The notes beneath the pieces were generated by a model. It was not told the DNA's origin and did no database searches. It was given only the letters and a program-made list of their open reading frames with translations. Positions 15,501 to 28,858 of a stretch of 64,000 bases of DNA are shown here, in pieces. The DNA is from Torymus aiolomorphi. Its lineage: Eukaryota; Arthropoda; Insecta; Hymenoptera; Torymidae. Position 1 is the first letter of the stretch; every line of letters begins with the position of its first letter. A program made the translations under genes and the position numbers. Location of the stretch: positions 47,863,083 through 47,927,082 of the forward strand of contig CM070874.1 of NCBI GenBank assembly GCA_036365515.1. The letters run 5' to 3'.

Positions 15501-18500
15501 GTATCCAGCACACATCCCTCCGCTATTTTTCAGCCAATAAAGTATGTCCGCGCGCGCGCGTCGTACAATTTCCACCCGCTGCTTAAAACTTTCTACGACT
15601 CGTTACACGGCTGCAGCGGTACGCGAATAATTCCTTACAGGCTAAGCTCGATTAAATTCACGCGAACGCTCTAACGAGAGATCGCTGCTGCACGCCCGAT
15701 AAAAAAAGAGGGGGAGGAGGGAGAGAGAGAGGAGAGAGAGCGAGCGAACGCTACTACACCGTCATGATGGGTTCGCACGAACTCTCTCTCTCGTTCGTGC
15801 GGGCACGCTCTATCTCTTTTGGGAGCGCGGCATGCGTGCAGTAGCCGCGATAACGAGCGCGCAGAAGTACATGCGCGCCAGCGAAAAAGACGGAAAGAGA
15901 GAAAGAGATAGATGTCAATAAATGCGCGCCGTCTCCGTATAAGATCCCCCGTAGAGCGTTATGAGCGAACACGCGTTTTTTCTGAGTGTTCAACGAACTG
16001 AGTGATTGACAAAGTACAATATATATAACCCAAAGCTTTTGTATTTATTATTTATTTATTTGATATTTCTGAGTTTGGCATATAATGATTTTTAATGGAA
16101 TCGACATAATTCATACAATTATTGTCTCAAATGATTGGTATATTGATACTTTTCAATAAACGTTTACAGCTTACTTGATTATATGATTAATAAGTGTTCT
16201 ACTTTCTACTAGAACAAAGATAGTGTCAGTATAGTAGCTTTTTATCTGATTTTTCTGCGATATTAATGTTTTATCATAGTCAGCAAAGACAAAAGAAAGC
16301 ACATTTATCTTCGTTATGTGCGGTGGAAAATAGATTACAGACAAAATGATTTATTGTTAAAGATTTCATAGTTTTGTATATCAATATCATGTCGAAAACA
16401 TTTACAATTTGCATAAGGGATTTTATTTATACAATCTCAATCGGATAAAGACTCGAGTCGTTCGTTATTTCCAAGATAATACTTTTGCGTTACAAATGCT
16501 TACAATATTCCTTTCGATGCATGAACGCGGAATATCGCATTAGAACAAAATCGTGAGTTTCCCTCATAACTTATCGCAGACCGTCCATAAATTGCAGCGT
16601 GTTTCTCTCCGGCGCGACTCGCTCTTTCGCGCGTGCGCACAGACGCGAACAAACATTGTGAAACCATTCTATCCCGATTCGTAGCTCAAAATTCGCGCGC
16701 ATTAATACCCCTAAGTACGGGCATAAATATTTGCGCGTTACAAATAAAGTGTACACTGTGCTCGTGCGCGCGTTCGCACACACGAAGACGCTCGTGCACG
16801 TATATGGGAAGAGGGAGAGCAGCGCACACGCGAGCAAACACAACGCGTGTACGCGAGTGAGAGGGAAGAAAGCGAGTGAGAGAGGGAAAGAGAGGCGCAT
16901 ACGTATACCGAGAAAAGAGAGAGACGACGGCGCTATTCGCATCGTGTTATTTTCGAACGACATCGGCATGTATCCAATTATCGCTCCTTGGACTGCGCTC
17001 CGTTGTAATTAACTATGGCGACAGGGTCTTTGTCACACTAACAGCGCAGCGAAAGCGAGAGAGAGAGGGAGAGGGAGAGAGCCGGAGAGAAAAGGAGAAA
17101 GAAATGGACGAAAGAGAGATACACGGCGGCGCTTAAAGTTATACCACGGGGCGACGCGCGCGGAAGTTAATGTTTCCGAGGGCATTTTTACGAGCGTCTT
17201 TTAGCATTGTCATTTGAGCTAAACAAAAATATTCAATGTAATGGCCGTGCTTATTGTGTAAAGCACGGTGAGGGCTTCGAGGATAATAAACTCATTAGAT
17301 TCCGGCCGTGTCTATTTAAAGAGCGCCAGTTACGTCGACGATGGGATTTAAATGCATGGGGCCTTTACTGCCTCGACAAAACGTTCTCAAAATAAACGCG
17401 AAAAGTGTTCGATGCAGCAGGAATAAGGAATCCTCTCGAATTTCACGGCTAATTCATAGGTATCAAATGAGCTAAGGTGAATTTATCCAAAGCCTAATGT
17501 AATTGAAAATGCTGTACGGTGAATAATTTAAAACACGTAACCGCGAGAAAATGGGAGGGAAGGCCGTAAATAACTATACCTTTCTCTGTATAAACGCGAC
17601 AGTCGGCGTGTGTGCACAAGGGACTATTCACAGCTTTATACACCGCATCTACAGGCACCGTTCACCGAAATAATAATAAGCCAGCCGCGATCTGGAACGT
17701 AATTAATTTCCCGCTAATATGCATATTAATACGCACGCACACACACTCGCGCGCAAGTGAATTTCCTCGCGCGAAAAAGCCTCTCTCCTTTTCCGTCACC
17801 TTCCTCCTTTCTCCTCGTGCAGGCGTCCGCGCAGCGCGTGCATGCATAGTTTTATCCACCTACCGGGAACAGTAGCGTTCTCGCGATACGCTTCGCGGCT
17901 GACAAAGATTAAAATGTCGTGCTCGGTGCAAACAGTCCAACGTGAACGCGCCATTAATATCCCCGCGGGCCTCGTCCCTCTCTTCTTAGATGCCGGTGCG
18001 CGTGCGCGAGTGCGCTTTGTACTTTGTACACACACGCCGAGAGCGCACGCTAATATCGCACGCTCTTGGACACACATGCCTACGTTCTCTCTCTCTCTTC
18101 CACCTTTTATCTCCATCTTCTCTCCTTCTTCAGGCCGAGCAGTATACCCATTACTATTCTTCTTCCACTCTTAGGAATATAAGGGTTTGCTTACGCTGCC
18201 TCCTATAACTGTAAACTCGCCTTTACGATGCAGGTTACATTGAAATTGTTTGAATTTTAAACGGTAGCTAAAATATGAATTACCAGTATAAAATTTAAAA
18301 TGCCATAGAAGCAGCACTTAATAACAAAAATAAATAAGTATATTAATACACTGCCTCACATCATAAGGCTGAGGAGAAACGCTATCCGTTCAAATGGTTC
18401 TGTCGTCGCGCATTGAAAAATTTCAAATTCTACGCTCGTAACCGATGTTACAGTTACGAGGGGACCGATTGTGCTCGGGCCTTTACGCATGTCCCCCCTG

Positions 18501-20194
18501 CTAGAGCAGAGAGCGGACGCACCGGCGCCTACGTAGCCAGCCTCCTCTGCGTGTCGAGTCGGCTTCGAGCCTCCAGCGTGGGATACTTCCGAGTTTAGTC
18601 GCGCGCTCCGCTCTCGTCCCCTTTAGCTTTTCTCCGCGCGCTGCCGGTCATCGGGGGCCGAAATCGCGTTTACCGCTGCACGCCGATCGTAAAAGTGCAC
18701 GCAGTTGGCGCGCACGCGAGGAGGGGGTGGCGCCGTAAATCACGGCCCTTTTTCGAAGCCTTAACGAGTCAATCTTCCGCGGCCGCCGACACACACCTTT
18801 GGCAAATTGAAATTATGGTTCGCCGCCGCCTCGGCCGGCAGAGCGAGAGACTATTGATTATTGCTCTCCGAACCACTCGACAATGATCCGTTTGTGCTTT
18901 ACGAGCCTGCCCGGACGTTTTTCTTGCGGAGCGCGCGCCGCTGTGGTAATTGCCCGCGCGACTTTTTCGAAGAACTAGCGCAGATAAATTATTATTGGCT
19001 GCGAGGTATGCGCTGAATAATGAGTGTTACCGAGTTAAAACTACCCACGCGGAGTTTTAATTACTTTGACTTAACATATATCCAACAGTATTTGTATTGA
19101 TAAATATTATATATAGAGTTAATGAAATGAGAATCATTTATATTTCAATCATGGCTATTCAGGAGTTCCGCGCGAAGCTGACAGAGATGGCAGCCTCTGT
19201 TAGGCGCACGCGCACAAAGAGCATCAAAGTTTCTCGAGGAAGAGGCGCGCGATCCTAATTAGTGTAATTTCCCGCTGCAAAATAGCCAACTCGATTCCTG
19301 ACCGGCGCGCTGCAGCCGAAGCCGTAGAGACAGAGAGCGAGAGCAAGGCACGTTCGTTCGTCGAAACGTACGCGCAGTATAAGCGCGCGCGCGCGCACAC
19401 ACACACACACACACGCACAGAGGGAGCACAGTAGCTCGAGCGGGAGTACAGTGGCTCGCTTACGTCTTAATTACGCCGGCATTATGTAAATAGACAATTT
19501 AGCACGCGGGTCCGGCAGCTGCGCGGGCGAGCCAGTGAGCCGCGCGGACCATATCCCCCCTGGCTCTCTTTGCACGCGCCCGTGCGCGCGTGTTACGAAG
19601 TACCGCCGCGGCGCGCAATATTCGCCGTCGCGCGCCAGCGCTGGATCACTGCCCCCGCCATATAGTCGCGCGCATGCCTGTGAAAGACAGTATACTGCGA
19701 GAGAATGAAAAAAAAGGAAGAGCACCGAATAATATTCTGGCAGAGGTAGGAAAATTGAGAGACCACGGGAAATGTGGGAAGTTGGATGAAAACATTCGTT
19801 GAAAATAAGTAGCAAAGGAATATTTTGTAAATTGCAGGTGAAATTATCCTGCTGTGTTTCATTTTACAGACCTATATAAGTCAATGTTGGTACAAATTTT
19901 GATTGGAATGTAAACGTACATTTACCACTCGATTGTTCTCGGTCTCGAGCAATGCTGCATGTATAACAGAACGTACAACGTTTACGCTGATTCAGTCAAT
20001 GAATGAATAATAGAATTCATGGAATAGAAGTAATAGAGCCCCGATTGTTTTGTCTTAGAACGAGGCGCTTATAACGCAACATGCCTGTAGTGTGTAGCAC
20101 GAATATTTTTCTAAAGAACAACATGTAGGGGAAGTTTTTAAATATGCACTCTGTAAGCTTTATTATTTAAAATACCTTAAAACAGAAATAATTC
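12541..20194. other. Gene-free region, alternating CpG-rich and AT-rich
   Basis: No supported gene. AT-rich stretches (13100-13600, 14480-14720, 16000-16560, 18240-18360, 19800-20190) separate CpG-rich blocks. Simple repeats include purine-rich DNA at 15700-15742 and 17050-17120, and a (CG)n-(CA)n transition at 19386-19413. Two weak exon-like frames (12561-12782 minus, about 14714-14848 plus) lack good splice signals. Confidence 0.5.
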
Positions 20195-20745
20195 GGAGGG
20201 AGGTATTTTATCAGAACGGTAAAATATTAGATGGGCATTTTTTCAGAAAATATACTATCGTTTAAATTATTTTTCGAATCCAATACTGTTGATTCCGAAT
20301 AGGAGTTATTCAGAACACACAAGGAATTATTTTCGAAAAGAAAATATCAGAAAAATTTGCGCCTATAAAAATTGAAAACGGATTGCATGAAATTATAAAA
20401 ATACTTTTTACTAGAGAAATAAAATTCCGAAAATCTCAAACGTTCGTTCCTGTACGATTTTCAGCTCATTTGTCGACATTTTAGCTTTTCTAAATCACTG
20501 CATTTTCTACAATTTAATAGTTAGGTAGGAATGGCATTCAAAAAATTGACATGACATATCATATAAAAATAATTTAATGAAAATGTTATGGCCTTTTTGC
20601 CAAATTTTTTCGAATTGTATATATTATACAGTTTTAAACATTCGGAAAATTTACCCTTCTATCATAAGATATTCTAATTTGTTGTTTTACTTTCTGAAAA
20701 AATATCCTTCTAACATTTTACCATTCTGATAAAATATCTCCCCCC
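20195..20745. repeat. Foldback element with about 55-bp arms
   Basis: The left arm, 20195-20250 (contains GGTATTTTATCAGAACGG and TTTTTTCAGAAA), is the reverse complement of the right arm, 20691-20745, with only a few mismatches. The 440 bases between are AT-rich with no coding frame. This is the layout of a non-autonomous inverted-repeat element. No clear target duplication was found, so the exact ends are approximate. Confidence 0.75.
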
Positions 20746-20826
20746 AAATAATTCATCGTGCAAGAAAGAGGAGAAAGAATCATTTTCTCGCCATTATCGC
20801 ATTGGATGCAGAAAAAAGAAACCGCT

Positions 20827-21420
20827 ACATTTTTTACAAAAATTCATTTACACATTCCAATCTGAAAACTGATATGACAGGAAAAAGGTTTCTTATCATA
20901 ACGGAAAAAATTTTTGTTATAAAATTTCCAATATTGCAAAAGTAGATATCTCCAATTAAAAAAAAGTTCAACTATCAATGTTAATCTTTTTTGTTTTTCA
21001 TTCAATTTTAATTTGCAAGGTCTCATTTTCTTCCTTGTTCAATTTCAGAGGGAGTCAACGATATCAAAATTGGAAAATTTTCAAAGCCTCCAAAATTACA
21101 TACAATTGTTTATAAAATTCATTGAAAAGTCTACAAACAATTGCATGTAACTTTGCAGGTTTTGAAAAATTTCCAATTTTGATATCATTGACTCCCCCTG
21201 AAACTGAACAAGGAAGAAAATGAGATCTTGCAAATTAAAATTGAATGAAAAACAAAAAAGATTAACATTGATAGTTGAACTTTTTTTTAATTGGAGATAT
21301 CTACTTTTGCAACATTGGAAATTTTCCAACAAACATTTTTTCAGTTATGATAAGGACCCTTTTCCCTGTCATATCAGTTATCAGATTGGAATGTATAAAT
21401 GAATTTTTGTAAAAAATGTT
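20827..21420. repeat. Long near-palindrome, arms about 290 bp (family P, copy 1)
   Basis: The two halves are reverse complements over about 290 bases each, separated by about 20 bases near 21120. Outer arms carry TTTTTTACAAAAATTCATTT and its complement; the inner turn is CAATTGTTT / AAACAATTG. Each arm contains a matching 60-codon open frame running outward (20844-21026 minus, 21220-21402 plus), differing at only about 8 residues; the frame matches no family I know. If transcribed, the element would fold into a long double-stranded hairpin. Confidence 0.85.
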
Positions 21421-21454
21421 CATCGTTTTAGGTCTACTAGACCGCTCGAGTCAC

Positions 21455-22140
21455 CTTAAGGAAGTTCAAGGGTTTTGATTGATGTCAACTTAAAGAAGTT
21501 TTTACAATGATTTTTACACATTCCATGATACAAGCAGCGACATACATTGAGGGTAGAGTTGTTAAGATGACGAAAAAATTTTTTTTAACGACATTTAATT
21601 ATTATTAAAACTAGTTACCGTCATCTAGAAGAAAATTCAACAAAATATGACAATCATTTTGACTTTTTATCTAATTTAGATTTCAAAATGGTCATGTTGT
21701 TTCTTGTTCAATTTCAGGGGTAGTTATCACAGGAAAAATTAGAAAATTATCTAAACCTGCGAAGTTACAATCAATTGTTTATAAATATGTGAAAGTCTCT
21801 CATAAACAATTGATTGTAACTTTGTTTATAATTGGCAGGTTTAGATATTGTTCTAATTTTTTTCTGTGGTAACTACCCCCGAAATTGAAAAAGGAACAAC
21901 ATGCCCGTTTTGAAATCTAAATTAGGTAAAAAGTCAAAATGATTGTCATAATTTGTTGAATTATCTTCTAGGTGACGGTAACTAGTTTAAATAATAAATG
22001 TCATCAAAAAAATTTTTTTTCGTCATCTTAACACCTCTACCTTCAATGTATGTCGTTGCTTGTATCATGTCATGTGTAAAAATCATTGTAACAAATTCTT
22101 TAAGTTGACGTTAATCAAAACCCGGGAACCTCCTTTTAAG
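21455..22140. repeat. Long near-palindrome, arms about 330 bp (family P, copy 2)
   Basis: The left arm begins near 21455 with GGGTTTTGATTGATGTCAAC and the right arm ends near 22140 with the corresponding complement (GTTGACGTTAATCAAAACCC). The turn, near 21785-21798, is again CAATTGTTTATAA / TTATAAACAATTG. Inner arms share TTGTTCAATTTCAG(A/G)GG and complement with the palindrome at 20827-21420, so the two are diverged members of one family lying side by side. No coding frame of note. Confidence 0.85.
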
Positions 22141-22242
22141 TAGCGTGCCATATCAAACAAAAAAGGTTCAAAATACTGATGTAAGTCTATACCTTATTTA
22201 AATTAATTTTATATTTAGATTAATTTTACATATTCTTAACAA

Positions 22243-22350
22243 TAACCCTGGTAAAAATGTTAACCAGAAATTAGCTATTTTTTAATTAACTTTATGGCTT
22301 AAAACGAACATTGCTTGTATTTCATAATTAGGTACCAATCTCAGTAATTC
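22243..22350. mobile_element. Truncated CCCTGGTA-ended element (family C)
   Basis: Starts ACCCTGGTAAAAATGTTAAC and runs parallel for about 100 bases to the left half of the element at 36550-36801 (shared GTTAACCAGAA, TTTATGGCT, GAACATTGCTTGTATTT and GTACCAATC). It lacks the right terminus; the hairpin-ended repeat at 22359 begins right after it, so it was probably interrupted or truncated there. Confidence 0.7.
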
Positions 22351-22358
22351 ATATAAAA

Positions 22359-23746
<1,388 letters not shown>

Positions 23747-25382
23747 AAAATATACAAACTTTACATATCTACAAAATGTCAAAACAATCGAACAAATTTT
23801 AATCCATACATCGTGCGACAAAGAAAATAACTTTTTAAAATAAGAAAATTTTAAATGTTAAATATTCCCAAAAATAACTGAATGATCTTGATAAAATTTT
23901 GCACAAATATTGCCTGTATAACATAAAAAATTGTCTATACATTTCAAGATGATACATAAAGCCGTTCAAGCGAAATTACGATTTGAATAAAATTAAAAAA
24001 AAATTTTAACCTTAAATATCTCTGAAATTTATGGACCAATATTTTTGCCCAAAGAAATCTCTCAACAGGTATCCAAAATCTAAGCCGTTCAACAAAAAAA
24101 TAAAATTTCAAAATAAAAGGAAAAATTTGAACATCATATGTATGTTAAATTTGTGAACAAAAACTTTTACGAAAGTAATTCATACAAAATAAATATACAA
24201 ACTTTACATATCTTCAAAATGTCAAAACAATTAAAAAAATTTTACTCCATTCATCGTGCGACAAAGAAAATAACTTTTTAAAATAAGAAAATTTTAAATG
24301 TTAAATATTTTCAAAAATAACAGAATGATCTTGATAAAATTTTGCACAAATATTGCCTGTATAACATAAAAAATTGTCTATAAATTTCAAAATGACGATT
24401 TTAAAAAAAGGTTAAAAATATTATATAAATTTTAAATATAAAATATGTTTATTCATTATACTTTTTTTTTTCAATGATATAATTCATTAATATTTAAAAA
24501 ATTGCATATTTTTTTCTTATTATTGAAATTATTTGTTATTTCACATTTATTTTATTTAATTTATTTAAGACAGAAATAATTAATTTTAATATTAACTATT
24601 TTGAGACGTTCAGCCGATAAAACAGGATTAATGATAAGGTATGAGTATTACACCATCTTCATAAAAAACAAAAGCAAATAAAATATTATGTAAACACAAA
24701 TATCAGTGGCAGTTAATAAAAACATTTACATAAATTTCTAAAGGCAAAATGACTTATACAATAAATATATAAACTCTACATTTCCACAAAATTTCAACAT
24801 GATTAAACCGATTTTTTTTTCTCTAGTTATCAGGCGATAAAGAAAGAAACTTTGTAAAATACGAAAATTTTCAATATCAAATATTTCAAAAAGTAATCGG
24901 ACGATCTTGATGAAAATTCGCGCACATATTATCTACATCAAATACAAAATTGTTTATAACTTTGATGCTGATACATCGAGCCGTTTTCGAGAAATTACGA
25001 TTTGAAAGAAGACTTAAAAAAATTTTAACCTCAAATATCTTTGAAATTTATGGTCCAGTCATTTTACCCAAAGAACTCGACCGAGAGCTATCAAAAATCT
25101 ACCTCTACAAGAAATTTTAAATTTTACCCATTTTACCCAAAGAAATCGACCGAGAGCTATCAAAAATCTACCTCTACAAGAAATTTTAAAGCGATTAAGC
25201 CAATTTTACTCCAGTTATCATGCGCCATACAATACTCATTTTTTCGGTTTTCAATTTTTTTCTCAAAAACTAATCAACAGAATGGATTGAAATTTGTACA
25301 GATTATAGCCATTTATATTCTGTATTATCATGATTTTGCAAAAAAAATTGATCGTTTAGTTTGGGAGTTATAAGCTTTTTAA

Positions 25383-25480
25383 CCCTGGTAGAAAATTAAA
25401 CATAAGTTGGCCAGAATATGGCTAAGCCATATGCTGGTTAAGCATATTCTGGCCAACTTATGGTTAATTTTCTACCAGGG
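25383..25480. mobile_element. 98-bp nested palindrome (family C)
   Basis: Near-perfect palindrome with ends CCCTGGTAGAAAATTAA and TTAATTTTCTACCAGGG and an AAGCCATATGCTGG centre. It interrupts the sequence of the surrounding repeat: comparable DNA at 23130-23160 reads straight through GTTATGATATTC-TTTAAAAAAA, so that copy represents the empty site. The ends match the elements at 36550-36801 and 22243. Confidence 0.8.
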
Positions 25481-25768
25481 AAAAAAAACTCATTTTTGTT
25501 AAAAACAAAAGAACTAGAGAATTTCTTTTTCTTTTAGAAAATATAAGTATTTTAATACTCTTTCGAATGCTTCCCATCCGATTCAAATATCTCAATATTA
25601 TCATTAAAAAAAATGAAAATTATTTTTCCAAAAAGTGAAAAATCGATATAAAAAAAGAATTATCCAAAAAAATACATGATATTATTATTTTCCAAAAATC
25701 TTGAAAAAAAGAAAAATTTTAAGCGCTGTCCGAAAACGATTCGATAATAATTGAAAAAGTTACAGCAT

Positions 25769-25769
25769 T

Positions 25770-25801
<32 letters not shown>

Positions 25802-25816
25802 GCGCGCGCGCACGCA

Positions 25817-25848
<32 letters not shown>

Positions 25849-25855
25849 CACACGG
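25769..25855. repeat. Compound (CA)n-(CG)n-(GCAC)n microsatellite
   Basis: CA units, then a short CG run, then GCAC units, then CA again, ending CACGGACATT. It occupies the same relative place in this repeat as the CA tract at 23442-23629 does in its neighbour. Confidence 0.95.
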
Positions 25856-25970
25856 ACATTTTTAAAAAATAGTATATTTTCACTCCAAATGACTCTAAAA
25901 CATCTTTCTAACATGTTATCTTGAAAACTTTTTTTCTCAGCGTCACAAAGCTTCCTCTATGAGGAAGCAA

Positions 25971-28794
25971 AAGTGTGGGGAGAAGAATAAGAAAGTACGA
26001 ATTAAAGCACCGAGAGAAAGGGCGAAAAAAGATAGCGAGCGAAGAAGGAGGCCATGTATACGATTCCATTTAAGATAGCTCGGTAAGATTAGCATAAATA
26101 AATAACTCCACACGCGTATCTGGCCCTTATAATTATTGCATTATTAAAGGCGCGAAATGCAATTATCGGCCCCGAGGCGGTACGCTGGCTAATCACAGAC
26201 TCCGACACGCGCAATGCTACGGCTTTTCGCCGAGCTGCAGCGCACGCGCATCTCGCGATCGCGCTCCGTTCTTTTGCGCAGGTGAGGGGCTAATCCGCCG
26301 CTAAAATATACGACGACGCGCACCTATTATAGGTACAGCGTTGCGTCGGTTTCACCGTAATGGCGCGAAATTGCGCCGAACGCGTATTCGAATTCGCGCA
26401 CCGCAACGGGCAGAGGCGTGCGATGATCTTTTCTTTTTCCCCCCCAGAAAATTTACGCTCGCGCTTACGAAACATCGAACATGCCGCGGTATGGGTAATT
26501 TCACCTCGCTCGTGCGTTTGTGTGACCTGCTTCTCCCAATGAAATTATCTCTCGGAATGCAAGCAAAAACGAGTATATATAAAGTTTTTACTGAATTCAT
26601 TAAAGGATATATATTTCTTTCAGTTTTGATGTATGTGGAAAAACTTGCTTTCCATTTAAAAACAAAGTTTGACAAATGTATAATAGCGGAATGTTATTTT
26701 TCGAGTTTCGTATATAGTGGCCTGCTGACATTTCAATTCATCTCTTTTATTGCAAAAGTTTGCTAGAGAAAATGTACATCAACATTACCGGCTTGCTCGC
26801 GTAAAGGTAAAATTCACATTAAAACAAGGAAATGTAGAGAGAAACTAAGTTCGAGCACACCAGTATATATACGGGGAAGTTCGTCTCTATGTATTACCGA
26901 CTGCTATATGCGTTTCAAACGACCCCTCGAGAAAACTTGATGTTCTACATTTATATAGAGACGACTTGCAAAATGAAAATACCCAGACAGGGAATAAGAG
27001 AAAGGAGCGCGATCCAGGGAGTGTATACGGGGGAAGAAAATTAGAATTTCGAGGTACATAGCGGCGATTTTTGTCTGTGGCGGGGGTGTCTTAATGGGCT
27101 CTTCGCCGGTCGAAACTAGGCCAGCCGAGAGTAACTTGCATGGCGAACACCCACGGCTCTCGAGCGTCTTTTTCTTCCCCGAGCCGCGCGCAGGTTCTTT
27201 CTCGTCACGAGAGAAAGAAAGAGAGAGAGAAACGGAAAATGAGAGACAGCGGCAGAGAGAAAAGAGACCATTTTCCCGGCGACGGGCACTTTTCTCCCAT
27301 TGCACTTGCTCTCGTTCGTTCGGAGAAAAAAGATTTGCTATTGACGAAAAATGCCTTCCTCTACTCAGCTCGTATTTTTAGATTTCGAGCGAGACGCGCT
27401 CGCCGCGAGTAAGACGGCTTAAGATCTTCCCGGAATCCCTAAGCCAGCTATAAGATGGATGAATTTTATTTTTGCACAAGTGTTTAAAATCTCTTTGTGC
27501 AGTGTACCGGTGAAAATAGCGCCGCGATGCTTTTTGCTGCCACGATTCCACACGCAAAGCGTGTGTAACGGATAGTTTGAAAGTTCGAAAACACAGGCGC
27601 GCGGCGGGTCAGCAGCAAAGTTCAAACAAAACGAACGTGTCCGCGGAATAACCAAAGAGGGAAAACCGTTCGGTTTTTAGCGGTGCCGGGCTGCGTGCAG
27701 TAATCGGGCCAGAAAACGCAGCCGAAAGTTTTTCGTGGCCATACCGGCGCGCGTGTGCTCGCAAATACGAGCGGAGCGAGTTTCGCGCTCTATACGACAG
27801 GTGGAGGAAGCGCGTTTGCTTGCTTTTGCCACTGGGAAAGAAAGTTTGCGAAGCCCCCCCGAGTCCGTGGGCGATTCGACTGGTTGAATCAGCGCGGACG
27901 AGTTCGCCGCTGAACTTTCAGAATGTCACGGTCGGGCGATGTTTCAGTGCGCGACTTTACCCCTGATTTGCTTTCAATGAAATTTCCGGCTATTTCGCTC
28001 ATTTTGTGGACGGAAGAGGATTGGAAAAATGGCGAGATTTAGTTTATTTTTTACACTGGATAAAGAAAACTTTATTCATTCTAATACCTATAACTGTTTT
28101 TATATTCGTAATAATTTTGCCTGCTTGTTAATATATATTCAATGAACCTCTAAAGTATTTAAAGTAGCATAAGGCAGAACGAATGAACCTGATAAAATTT
28201 TCAGAAAGGCGCGAATACATCGACGGATATATACACGTCGATAAGTCTAGTCACGACATACACTCTTGAAATAATACGATTGCAGTTGAAGCCGTTATGT
28301 ATTGTTAATAGCAAAGTATATATAGAGACAATCGTCGGAGTAACGTCGATGCGCGAAATTGCGCAAAACCAATAGTACATTGTCGGAGGACATCGCGCCT
28401 CAACCTCTTCTCTGCAAACTCGAGAAAAGAGAAAGAGAGAAAAAGAAGGCCACGACTCGATGAGGCTCATGAGCGGCATTAATAATTCCGCCCAAGCGGA
28501 TCTTGTATTATCAAAGCAAACAACCGGTAGGATTCAGTTCCAAGAGAGCAAGTATAGAAAAGAAGGAAGGAGAGAGAGACGCCGAGGTACTTACCATCCG
28601 ACGCATGCATGCCAACACGTATATGTAACCAAAAGTGAACGCGCGCCGAGAGAGAGAAACAGAGACTAGGAGGAGGAGAAAGAGTCGGGACGACGGATCG
28701 ACGTGCAACCGCCCCGTGGCCGCGGTCTCCTGTAAATATTTGCCGTCAAACCAGTGCCATCTACACTCGCGCTCTCTTTCTTTCTTCCGTTCCC
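25971..28794. other. Gene-free region
   Basis: CpG-rich DNA with AT-rich islands; purine tract near 27215-27265. Frames on both strands, including one of 141 codons at 26341-26766, have no recognisable domain and cross an abrupt composition change. No exon supported. Confidence 0.5.
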
Positions 28795-28813
28795 TTGGCC
28801 GCAGGCTCTCTCC

Positions 28814-28814
<1 letters not shown>

Positions 28815-28852
<38 letters not shown>

Positions 28853-28858
28853 TCTCTT
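28815..28858. repeat. (CT)n microsatellite
   Basis: CT run with one CACTC interruption, between CpG-rich flanks. The Ser-Leu and Arg-Glu frames across it on the two strands are artefacts. Confidence 0.9.

Larger units (their letters stand above)
23747..25970 (+). mobile_element. Hairpin-ended dispersed repeat (family H, copy 2, with internal duplications)
   Basis: Carries the same modules as the preceding copy (for example the stretch 25255-25378 matches 23010-23135) and ends in the same kind of hairpin, GCTTCCTC-TAT-GAGGAAGC (about 25949-25967), after a CA/CG microsatellite. Its own left hairpin is missing, so the 5' part is lost or merged with copy 1. Internally, a module with GATCTTGATAAAATTTTGCA occurs at 23884, 24327 and (diverged) 24903. 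A 69-bp segment (AAGAA.TCGACCGAGAGCTATC) is directly duplicated at about 25062 and 25131. Non-coding. Confidence 0.6.

Noticed and set aside
20827..22140. LTR retrotransposon
   Set aside because: Arms are inverted, not direct, and there is no gag or pol coding sequence, primer-binding site or polypurine tract.
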